From: Didymella arachidicola
Lineage: Eukaryota; Ascomycota; Dothideomycetes; Pleosporales; Didymellaceae
Reading direction: 5' to 3'
Length of the DNA: 64,000 nucleotides
NCBI GenBank assembly: GCA_016630955.3
Contig: CM049989.1
Span: 1,364,001-1,428,000, forward strand
Both the position numbers and the translations under genes were made by a program. The notes beneath the pieces were generated by a model. That model was given only the letters and a program-made list of their open reading frames with translations. It ran no database searches and was not told the DNA's origin. Positions 23,629-33,844 of this stretch are shown in pieces. Position 1 is the first letter of the stretch, and every line of letters starts with the position of its first letter.

Positions 23629-25921
23629 ATGCGTGCCCTTACTCGCGGCCCTCGCAATCTTTTCAATTCTTTCTCCCTCCCTTTCAGTAGGCCGCGGGCG
23701 ACTCACAGCACTTTCCTTTCCTTGACTCACGCCCGCACAGTCACAGCCACTACTACATTCGCAACTTCCCCACAATTCAGCTCGCGCACACAGCGCATCC
23801 TACACACTCACCTCTCAACACGCGCATATAGAATTCGCGAATCGCTTGTTGCTGACACAACCCGTCGCTACTACTCCCAGATCGATACTCGACCCTTTGC
23901 ACCTTTTAGCAACCTCGACGCGTCGGCGCTCTCAGCAGTCAGCATGGAGGAGCTTAGCAAGACTCTCAAGGGCCTCGGCCTCGAGCAGGTCCCCCAGGAG
24001 CCAAACACATACCCGGAACTGAACCCCTTCGATATCTACCGAAGTCACATCACCGAGCTCCTCGCAGAAGTCTCCGGCGTCGACAAGAAGATCATATACC
24101 CCACGCTTGCATGGACAGCGAAGCCTGAGAACGGCGACCTGCAACTTGCTGTTCCTGCGCTGAGGCTCAAGGGCAAGGACTTGAAGGCATATGCGCAGGA
24201 GCTGGCAGACAAGTTCCCCGAGAGCCCTCTTGTCAAGAAGCCCGTCGTTACCGGTACCTTTGTTGGCTTCTTTTTCAAGCCCGAGTCGCTCACATCCATT
24301 GTCCTTCCCTTGATCTTCAAGGCTGGCCAGAGCTATGGATTCAACAAGAGCTTTGGGCAGAAGGAGGATGGCTCAAAGAAGAAGATGGTCATTGACTTCA
24401 GTTCGCCCAACATTGCCAAGCCCTTCCACGCCGGTCACCTGCGATCCACAATCATTGGTGGTTTCCTGTCAAATTTGTATGAGGGTATGGGCTGGGATGT
24501 CGTCCGTCTGAACTATCTCGGCGACTGGGGCAAGCAGTACGGTGTCTTGGCTATTGGTTTCGACTATTTCGGCTCCGAGGAGGAGCTCGTCAAGAACCCC
24601 ATCGGTCACCTCTACGACATTTACGTCAGGGTCAGCAACATTCAAAAAGAGGAGGCGGACAAAGCTAAGGCTTTGAAAACCGAAGTGGCCAAAGACAAGG
24701 AGGAGGGTAAGGACACAGCCGCGAAGGAAGCAGAGATCAAGAAGATCGAGGAGGAGGGCATCGACGAGAAGGCCAGGCAATACTTCAAGGGCATGGTCGA
24801 CGGCGAGCCCAAGGCCATCGGTATCTGGAAGCGCTTCCGAGTAAGTGGCTCTGGTCTTAACTCGCAGCCTCGTCATAAGCTAAAGTTGTTAGGAACTGTC
24901 GATCGAGAAGTACAAGCAGACATACGCCCGCCTGAACATCCACTACGATGTATACAGTGGAGAGTCCCAGATCAAGGACGAATCCATGGATCTTGGTGTC
25001 AAGGTCATGTGGGAGAAGAAGGTTTGCGAGGACTCTGAAGGTGCGGTCATTGTCGACCTAACCAAGCACTCGAAGAAGCTTGGAAAGGCTGTCGTTCAGA
25101 AGAAGGATGGTACATCTCTGTACCTCACCCGTGACATAGGTGCTGCGTACGAGCGTATGCAGACATATCACCCTGACAAGCTGATGTACGTTGTCGCATC
25201 GCAGCAAGATCTCCACCTTGCCCAGCTCTTCAAGATCGAGGAGCTTATGGGATGGAAGGATATCTCATCTATCTCCCAGCACATAAACTTCGGCATGGTC
25301 CTTGGTATGTCGACACGAAAGGGCACAGCCAAGTTCCTTGACGACATCCTCCGCGACGTTGGCGAGAAGATGCATGAGGTTATGCGCGGCAACCAGGCCA
25401 AGTATGAGCAAGTTGAGGACCCGGAGAAGACATCTGACACTCTTGGTATCTCCGCCGTCATGGTCCAGGATATGAAGGGCAAGAGGATCAATAACTACAA
25501 CTTCGACATGGACCGTATGACCTCATTCGAAGGTGACACAGGGCCGTATTTGCAGTACGCGCATGCCCGTCTGTGCTCGATCTACAGGAAGGCTGTCGAT
25601 GCCGACGCCTCGCTGAAGGATCTTGACCTGGCCACAGTCGACTTCACTGAGCTGCAAGAGCCCCACGCTGTCGACCTCATTCGCCAGCTTGCCTCATGGC
25701 CCGACACATTCCTCAACACCTTCAAGACACAGGAGCCTACCACTGTTCTCACATACCTGTTCAAGATGTCGCACGCTGTCAGCGCAAGTTACGATCACCT
25801 GCAGGTTGTCTCTAGCGACAAGAAGGTCAATGTGCCTAGGTTGGCGTTGTATGTTGCTGCTAGGCAGGTGCTGAACAACGGTATGAGGGTACTTGGTCTC
25901 AGCCCCGTAGAGCGCATGTAA
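23629..25921 (+). CDS. Arginyl-tRNA synthetase, class I (probable mitochondrial and cytosolic forms)
   Basis: Two exons (23629-24840, 24893-25921) give 746 residues. The class-I signatures are clear: FHAGHLRST (HIGH-type, about 266-274) and GMSTRKGT (KMSKS-type, about 542-549). The DALR-type anticodon-binding domain closes the protein and ends in the typical ...GMRVLGLSPVERM. The enzyme charges tRNA-Arg. The first about 105 residues are Arg/Ser/Thr-rich with virtually no acidic residues, a clear mitochondrial presequence. An internal ATG at 23944 (MEELSKTLKGLG) starts where cytosolic enzymes begin and would give 641 residues. One gene could therefore serve both compartments through alternative starts; that part is inference. 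The single intron is 52 nt. Confidence 0.93.
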
Positions 25922-27846
25922 TGGGTGGTGACGTTGTATGATGTTATCCTGAAGATGTATTCTGGAAACTGGCCATGTAACCAAAGATACCTGAAGATCA
26001 GAAACCAAAAACATGAAAACTTTCAATGTTCATACTTTTTCCCTTCCAGCATAGCGTAGTGTCTTGCCTTGGCCTCAAAGTCCTCAGCAAAACGATGTTG
26101 TTGCTCTTCTATTTCAGTTCCATCTGCAAAAGTTCATTTTTGCCCTTGAGAGCGCCTGCTGTCGAGTGCTCCACGACCAATGGCTCCACTCTTGACTATA
26201 CCCATCTGCAGGCCATCTTGATGCATTTCATGTTCGAATTAGCACTTGTATCGAACTCTTGGTCTTTTTAGAGGCTAGCGAGCCGAATATTTGAGTCCTT
26301 CCAGGACTCCACAAAGCCTTTCAGCCTTCCCCTCAAAGCTTGTCAATCGATAGTCGCTGTCGCGTTGAAGCCCACGCCAGACCGGACCGGAATGAAACTA
26401 GCAATATCGAAGGTCAGCTAGTCGAAGCTTAGAAATTGACTAGTAGATGCAGGGATAGCGTCTGGCAACTCGAGACGGCCAGAACCTGTTGGATGAAAGC
26501 AGAGATACTCCAATTTCTTGTTTATCGCGCATGCTAGGCCTTGCAAAGCTGATGGATGCCGTGTATGGAGTTCCAAGCCGCTTCAGATCTTCTGACCGAC
26601 GGGAAATCTTGTTGTCGTCTTCCAAGAAAGCCCAAAAGTCGATAGTATCGAAAACATGGGGCAAGACCTCGAGGGTGTTGAGCCGTACACTGAGAAGAAC
26701 CAGTGTGTCAAATGAGATTTTCAGCCCGGCAAGTATCGTGAACGCTTTCAGGATCTTGAATTTCTTCATGCACTTCGTTATCATGCGCGTGTATGGCATA
26801 CCCGGTAGCGAGGCGGTGCGCTTTTAGTCGACAACAATCGTCCAAATGCTGTGGCGAGATCAATATGCATACGAAACGTTACAAGGAGCCGATGCAAGCA
26901 GACTTCGTATCGATTTCCCCTTCACTCAGTGTGAATGTGGCTGTAGAGGCATTCTTGCGCTGCTTGGGAGGTACTTAGGTAGCTTTGGATGTTCTGGCCC
27001 AACAACTCAGACCTGAGGTCGGAAGATACTGAGCGATTTGTCCACGGAGCTCTGTTGGGATTTCAAGTAGGTCGGTTGTTTTGTCTACTCCACAGGGAGA
27101 TGCTTTCGAGCAGATGCTATGCAGTAGTAACACTGAGATGTCCACCATTGCTACACATGGCTATCATTGTAGGTGAGCCTCTAGAGCATCGAAGAAGAGA
27201 AAAAGAAGGAAGCAAGCAGAGGTCTGCGCCGTGTATTCTATACGAGGTTCGCTCTTGACAGCGTGGTGTATCTCCTTCACTTTGACCTGGCGTGTCATGG
27301 ATTGGCAACTGCGGGGATAACCTCGCCCCAACTCCCATCAACTAATGTTATTGCCGAGCACATAGTGCAGCTTACCTCCAGCCCACAATATTTACTTCAA
27401 AGGCAGACTAGGACAACGATGGTTTTGGAGGCGCCAATATCGGAGTGATAATTTTCAAACGTGCAATGTGGATCAGAATGGTGTTGACCAAATACGCGCC
27501 TTACAACGAGATCACGTATTGGTTGCTTTCTCGAAAGGTTATCTCCAATAGTATACTGACCATAGACTTCGATAAAGAGAAGGCGATAAAGCAAGCGCAT
27601 TCACGGCAAGGTGTTCAGGTCGAGAAGTTTTACAAACTAATCCATTAAAATGCAAATGCAATGTCTACAGCTTTAACGATGTCGTCGTGACGTATGGGCT
27701 AATAAGCTCAAGTGTTCATGAATATGTACAAATGATAATAGAAAGATTCCTTTCCTCCACAGCTCAATCAATCAAATCCCAAACGCCTAATATATGCGTA
27801 TACCTGTCAATAGTCTAAGCTTTCGGAGTAAGTCTACTTGCAGCAC
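25922..27846. other. Intergenic between ArgRS and secreted protein
   Basis: Convergent 3' flanks with mostly AT-richer sequence. Apart from the doubtful frame at 26440-26799, given separately, I see nothing supported. Confidence 0.5.
26440..26799 (-). CDS. Doubtful 119-residue hypothetical protein
   Basis: It starts at a true ATG and reads plausibly as protein (FKILKAFTILAGLKISFDTL, DTIDFWAFLEDDNKISRRSE) with codon use like real genes, but I recognise no family. It lacks obvious promoter or splice context. It may be a small lineage-specific gene, the remnant of a longer gene, or chance. Confidence 0.25.
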   Translation of the reverse strand: MPYTRMITKCMKKFKILKAFTILAGLKISFDTLVLLSVRLNTLEVLPHVFDTIDFWAFLEDDNKISRRSEDLKRLGTPYTASISFARPSMRDKQEIGVSLLSSNRFWPSRVARRYPCIY

Positions 27847-29226
27847 TTAGTTCTTCTTGAAGGACCAGCCACCCCAGTTGAAGCTGGCGTTGACGTCGAC
27901 GTCGAAGGTGTAGGACTTCTGGCAGCCCCACTGGGAAGTGCCACCAACAGAGATGTCGAGACTAGCCTGGGCAGGCACGAACTTCTGGGTGAAGAGACGG
28001 CAGTGAGTACCGAAGCCCTTGCCAGCCTTCTCGAGGTAAGCGGCCTGGAACTGGACGCAGCCACCCTTGTTCATGCCGAACATAGACAGAAAAGCACCAA
28101 TTATACCCTTAGCGCGGTTGATCTCGTTCTGCTTCTGGGCGAAGGCAGCGCAGAGAGAAGGATCGAAAGGACCGGGGAAAGTCTTTTGGCCCATGCAGTA
28201 GCGAGGCTGGTCGTGGATCTTGTTACCGCAGTCCTGGGGCTTGCTGCAGGAAGGAGGAGAAGGAGGAGTGTAAGAGGCCTTGTTGTAACCGTTGGAGCCG
28301 GTGATAACAACCTGGAAGTCGTCACGGGTGGAGCCAGTGTTGGTGGCAGAGTTCTTGGAAACTTCCTGTCCCCAGATGGAGCACTTGTAGTTGATGATGG
28401 AAGGAGGGTTAGTGCAAGAGCACTGGTGGGGGTTCCACTTAGGGTCACGCTCGATAAAGATATTGAAGCCAGTGCAGGTGGCGGTATCGTCGCAAAACTT
28501 GGAGCAAGAAGCAACATCGTAGCTGTCGAGAGTCTTGTAGGAGAGGTAGCCGTTACCAGTGGTAGCGCCCTGAAGGTTGACGAAAGATTGCGCATAGCCG
28601 ACGGGGGTCTTAGCACCGACAGCCAACTGCTTGTACGCGGGGTTGTTGTAGAAGCCATCGACGGTATCATCCTGGGGAGGAGTTCCGGCACCGGAGGGCT
28701 GAGGGGCACATGGGTCATCGGGGTTGATGAAGCCGCAGTAGGTGCCGACCTCAATGGCAGTAGGGCAGGCAGGATCGGTGGTGAAGGCAAAGGTGTTGGT
28801 CCAGCTGACGGGAGTGCAGGAAGAAGGAACGATGCCATCAGTGGTAGAGGGAGCCTTGGTGGTTTGAGTGCCGGGGATGGTGGTTGTGGGAGCAGCTGTC
28901 TGCTGAGCAGTGGTGGAAGTAGAGGTCACGCTGGGCTTGGGAGCAGGCTGTGGCTGATTCCACCACCACCAGAAGGTGCGCTTCTCGAGGTCCTCAGCGG
29001 ACCTCTTGACCGTGGCGGCTTGTGCAGTGGCAGCGCCCGTAACAGCCGCAGCAGCAGCAACCTGAGCAGCGGATTGCTGGTAAGCAGTCTCCTGGGCAGG
29101 GCCGACACCGACGGGAGGACCTTGAGTGATGGTAGCGACGGCATCAAGACCAGCAGGGTCAAAAGCCTGGGGAGCGGGGCTGGCAGCAACAAGGGCAACA
29201 GCCCCAAGGACAATTGCGTAACGCAT
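27847..29226 (-). CDS. Secreted cysteine-rich protein with apple/PAN-like segment
   Basis: An intronless 459-residue protein. A classic signal peptide (MRYAIVLGAVALVAASPAPQ) is followed by an Ala/Gln-rich propeptide containing dibasic VKRS and EKRT sites that Kex2 could cleave, then a WWWW run. A Thr/Ser/Pro-rich linker comes next, likely O-glycosylated. The C-terminal 270 residues carry many cysteines. They include a segment (DVASCSKFCDDTATCTGFNI...CSCTNPP...CSIWG) whose spacing recalls apple/PAN carbohydrate- or protein-binding modules. Similar proteins of unknown function are common in ascomycete secretomes. There is no catalytic motif I can see. A TATA box lies about 110 nt upstream of the ATG. 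The start is set by the signal peptide. Confidence 0.8.
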   Translation of the reverse strand: MRYAIVLGAVALVAASPAPQAFDPAGLDAVATITQGPPVGVGPAQETAYQQSAAQVAAAAAVTGAATAQAATVKRSAEDLEKRTFWWWWNQPQPAPKPSVTSTSTTAQQTAAPTTTIPGTQTTKAPSTTDGIVPSSCTPVSWTNTFAFTTDPACPTAIEVGTYCGFINPDDPCAPQPSGAGTPPQDDTVDGFYNNPAYKQLAVGAKTPVGYAQSFVNLQGATTGNGYLSYKTLDSYDVASCSKFCDDTATCTGFNIFIERDPKWNPHQCSCTNPPSIINYKCSIWGQEVSKNSATNTGSTRDDFQVVITGSNGYNKASYTPPSPPSCSKPQDCGNKIHDQPRYCMGQKTFPGPFDPSLCAAFAQKQNEINRAKGIIGAFLSMFGMNKGGCVQFQAAYLEKAGKGFGTHCRLFTQKFVPAQASLDISVGGTSQWGCQKSYTFDVDVNASFNWGGWSFKKN

Positions 29227-32200
29227 AGCGACTGATCGAGGTATCGAGGCTGTGTAATGAAGTTGAAGAAGGCAGAAGTGAATGACTGTGGTGTAGAGAC
29301 TGATGCGGATGTTTCTCTTGTCAGGCGAGCCGAGATTCTTATATACTTGAAGCCTCAGTCCAGATTTTGCTTGGACAGACTTGATGATTCCATTTTGATG
29401 CCACTGCGGAGACACTCAAATCGCCGGCATGCTGGGCTTGCACCATGGTCGGTGGCTTCCCGCTGTAGTCGAGGACAATAGCGCGTATCTCTTACAGGCC
29501 AAAAGCAGGCAAGCTGTCGGTACGAGCAGCTTCAACGCGCAGGGCTTATGCAGGTACCTGGCCAGGCCGCGAATAACGCGCCGTCTAGACGCTCTCAAGC
29601 TTTAGGCGAGTGGATAGTCTAACGAAGATTGGGTTAGCGGTGAGGCTGAATCAAGAAGCGAGAGCCCGGGATTATTTTTGGTCAACCTGTTTGGTTGTTT
29701 CAATGGTGCGCTAACGGGGTAGGTCCAAATCCGCTGTTTGCTGAATCGATAGTTCCTCTGGCCTTTTTACTCGCAAAGCAAACTCTCTGCACCAGGGAAG
29801 GCCTCTTTGAGGTACAGACGAGCTGTTGAAACACCGAAGTATTATTTTTGGGGAAACAACATGTCATCCTGCACACTGGCGTCATACTGATGATGGAAGC
29901 CTCTTGCATAAACCCCAAAGGTGTTTTCCGTATTGACATATGAGTTTCCGTTAGCTATCATATGGGGCTGTTCGGATGTACTCCGGGGCCCTTGCTCTTG
30001 CGTCTGTAGGCAAGACCTATGCCTACTCGAAGCAGCCGATAGTCGCAGTGGCGAAGATCTGGATGCCAGAGACATCCTGGACAAGGCCCTCGACCAGAGC
30101 CTGGAGGTCGCTGTGGCGCCGAGCAACCGAGTCAGCTCACAAGGCTCGTCTAGCAAGACGGTGCTCACAGAGCTGTGGCTGGTCTGTGGCTCTCTCGTAA
30201 TTAGGTCCTTGATTTGAAAGGCAGGAACATTCTCGATGTAAGGCGGTAGGTCGATCGACGGGACCCAAAAGTCGTTCGTGGGGCAGCTGTGGTCTGCGGA
30301 CCCTGTTAACTGAAACCTGTCAGTTGGCAAACATCCACTTGTGCACGTTGGGCTGGTCTTGGTACCGAGGCTGGCACGTGGCTGGTAGACCAGAGGCGAG
30401 AGATTTTCAACTAGCACGTGCGATCCCTGAACCGGACTTAACGATTGACAATAGTACCTGCATGCTGTCTGCGTTGATGCTGTCATACCATGGGACAACG
30501 TGCATGAACGCGTATGCGAAGCTGCACGCTATCATGGTCAGGCGAACACCTTGCGCTGTAAGATTTGACATAGGCCGACTGATACTTGGTTGTCAGCCCA
30601 CTCTGCTTCTCTGGGATCGCTCCCTCGTTGCGTCGGACAATCTTGGAACGCGCCGAGGACTCGGTGAGGCTGCATGATGCGGCGGTGATACTGATTGTCC
30701 TAGGTCAAGAGCTAGACGTGGCGGTCGCTATCAATAGTGTGAGTGTGCCCACATCGGTCGTTGTTGCATTCAATGTATACCCAGCAAGGGAGCCTGGCTT
30801 GAATCATTTTCAAATTTGGCAGGTGCAGATTGTCACAAGCGGGTCTTGAACCTCGAAAAGATCTAGTGCAATGGAACTAGGAACCACTGATCTTCTCTAG
30901 CGCCCGTTCCTGGAACCCCCTTGACTTTAGCCGTGCAGCCCTCTGGTAGCCTCGAAGTTTGGACAAATGTTCGCCCAGCAACATGACACAGACGAGATCA
31001 ATCGCAGCTGAACCACAATAATAGTACCTGCTCAACGATGGTAAGAGCAACGAAAAATTTCCCCAGCGTTCGTAAAGACTCGATAGCCCGAAACCACGCT
31101 GAGCGCACATTAAGTAGCCAATGCAAACTTCCACCTGAGTCAACAGAGTTGACATCCGCCTTTCGCTTGCCTGTTGTCGCCATGCAGGTCATCCACCTAG
31201 CAACGTCGAAGTGCTGCCGCTCGATTCTCCTTGCTAGCGAAGAAGCTATCGATAGCATACTACCAACTCCACCAGCGAACAATCAACAGACTGCAGTTTC
31301 AGATTGCATTAGCGTCCCCGGGCCCTCGCCGCGGGCCCTCGAGCCTCCGCTGCGACCTTAGGTCATGATCAAGAGATCGAAGATGCTGCTCTGCTGCTCC
31401 ACCCGTCGATCTGGGTGCTGTAATGATTATTTTGCAGATCATCGCGCTCTCGACGGAATTTCGAAGCCGACAGAGGGGTACAACATGAGTGAAGGAGATC
31501 GAGATCACCTCTGTTACTCAACGAGCTCGTCCAGGCTGCTGCGTACACTCGGCATCCCAAGCTCCCTAAGGAATTCGCACCTCTATTCTTCGAAGACTGC
31601 GTGATCCTGTCTCTTGAGTGGTCTGGGTCGTCTCGTTCCAAGTGGTACGCTCGTCAACCGCCACGTGCGTTTTCTCAAGACCCTGACCTTGAGGATAAAG
31701 CAGCGCTGCCGCCGTTCACACGCTTCCACACGACAGAACAAAGAACTGTCACGCCAAGGTGTGACCGCCTCGTTATCGGCAGTATTAACATTTCTCCGAG
31801 ATGCGAAGTGCGAGGCTTGATCTCGGCTCGCTTCGCTCCAGCTCTACGCATCTATGGTTCAGGATTTCCCTGTGTGGCAGGCAGTACCAAAGCATACAAT
31901 CCACAAATCCGAGCGACTCGCCTTGGCCTAGCCCTGGCAGCCCTTACAGACTCTTCTGCGATTGCTCCTGTGCAGTACCGTGGTACTGCGACGGACTAGT
32001 CACGGTTTAGGCTTGTTGACGATCGATTCTTCTTAAGATCTTCGCGGGTTTGATATTTCTGAAATCATTGACTGAAATGAGCCCCGAATATCTTGGCTGT
32101 GGGCCATTGCTTCGGTTTGGTGTGATGGAACCTGTCTGTGCCGAGACGCAGGGACTTCGACATGAAGGGCTGGCTCATGGTCAGGAACGATTATACCAGA

Positions 32201-33844
32201 CTTTTCAACATTAAATACATAGCGAAGTCGCGCTGCAAAATTACCGAAGTGTGATGGTTCCCGAGTCCATGTCCGAGTTGAGGTATCTTATTTCTTACGT
32301 TGAACAGTTGTTAAGTATTGATAGCAGCTAAGTAGATTGGAAGAGTGTAGTACGGTCATGTCCCCAACGATGTCTTACGCGTTACTTTCTGACACCGGGT
32401 CTACACGTCGGCGTCAAGCGCGGATACTATCTGGATCTGTTTACTCGGAATGATTCAATACACAACCAGCGCTCGCTCAAGCAGAGGAGCGTGCCTTCCA
32501 CCCTCGTGCATCGAGACAACTGAAAGAACGCGAGCCCTTGCACCGAGGTACAAATAGACGGGAAGTAATCCGTAAGCAACTCAAGTGTCGATAATCGTAG
32601 ACCTGCGAGGACTGATCATCTGGAGCAGACAATGTCCTTGAGAAAAGTCGGTTCCCGTACTCGGCGCTGCTCAACTAGATGGCTTCAATGAAGCAGACAG
32701 TCAACCCGAGTTTTGGCTTCCAGTGGGTGATGACGACGTAGGTCAGGAACAGCCAGAAAAAACGCTACCTTGTCTGTACCGCCCGGCCGTGATGCATGTC
32801 ATTCTAGACTTACCGCATCCTTCTTACCCTGGTCAAGTACCAGGCACAGCAGCAAGCTGAGCACACCGAGACTTCGGACCCCGGAGGCACTCGATACGTG
32901 GTAGACCAGGTGTTCGGTTTCTTGGTGACACGATTGCAGGTTACCAGAGCGAAGCCATTGCTGAGACTGAGACAGTCTGTCCATTTGAAGGAGCTTCGGG
33001 GCCATGTCCACAGCACTTGTGGTTTTGTTGCACGCTGTCGACCTCTAATGTGCTGCTGAAGAGTCAGCATGTCTTCGAAGTCTTTGTTATCCAGTATCCA
33101 AAGGTTGATCTGCGGGCCTAGGATGGTGCATCTCCTTATTGGGACCTGCTCGAACCATTTGTACGCTTGAGAAAGCCGATGGAGCCATGCTCGCAATTCT
33201 CCAAGTGTTGTTCAGGTATGTTCGTGGTTCATATCTCCAACCGACTCATAGGTCATCGCTGTGTGCATCGTAAGGAAGAATTGCGCAGACGGGTTGTGCG
33301 GAAGGATGACTGGGATCCAGCCGCGAGTGGAGAGCCCAAGACGCTCGTTCGGGAAGGAGGGCGGGTCTTGCGGCAGCCGGCCCCACGGCGCGTGATCATC
33401 GTGTGAACGTCTGGGGTAGCGAGTGGGCATCATTGAGACATCGCTTGAACATTTGGGCGATGTTCACTGTTGTGGTATTGAAATAGAAGGTGGAGAATAT
33501 TGTGGGAACCAAACAGCTCGAGTGCACCCAGGGGTTATGGGGCTCAAGACCCTGAGCTGAGGCGCCGTTGCAGTCTGTTTGAGGAGGGCTGCAGCAGCCT
33601 ATGAAGCGTGGGGTAGATGTGCGGGGAAGCCGGGCTAAGCGGGAAAATAGAACGCGAGGCAGGCGCACACGGCATGGCGCCCAAGGTACACGCTTTATGT
33701 ACCTCAAGTTCCGCAAGTCGTGGCACTCGGCTGTCTCTCACATCGCAACTACTCGTCAGTGAGGCACGTGTTGCAACGACCGGCTGCCATCAGATGCGGG
33801 TGTCCAAACATCTCTCTTGCTCCGCTCCTTCCTGAGACAGCAAC
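29227..33844. other. Gene-poor 4.6-kb region with possible gene relics
   Basis: No intact gene is supported. Protein-like fragments broken by stops occur on the minus strand at about 30030-30330 (FWVPSIDLPPYIENVPAF, then VEGLVQDVSGIQIFATA in another frame). Others are on the plus strand at about 31515-31625 (LLNELVQAAAY... ending in FFEDCVILSLEW) and on the minus strand at about 32830-33010. They suggest decayed genes, but I cannot name families. The last few hundred bases are the transhydrogenase promoter. Confidence 0.35.
29338..29345 (-). promoter_or_regulatory. TATA box of the secreted protein gene
   Basis: TATATAAG on the minus strand, about 112 nt upstream of the ATG at 29226, fits a strongly regulated promoter. 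Confidence 0.6.

Noticed and set aside
27838..29235. A 465-codon open frame on the plus strand opposite the secreted protein
   Set aside because: The minus-strand frame has a perfect signal peptide, cysteine pattern and TATA box. The plus-strand frame is a codon-bias shadow.
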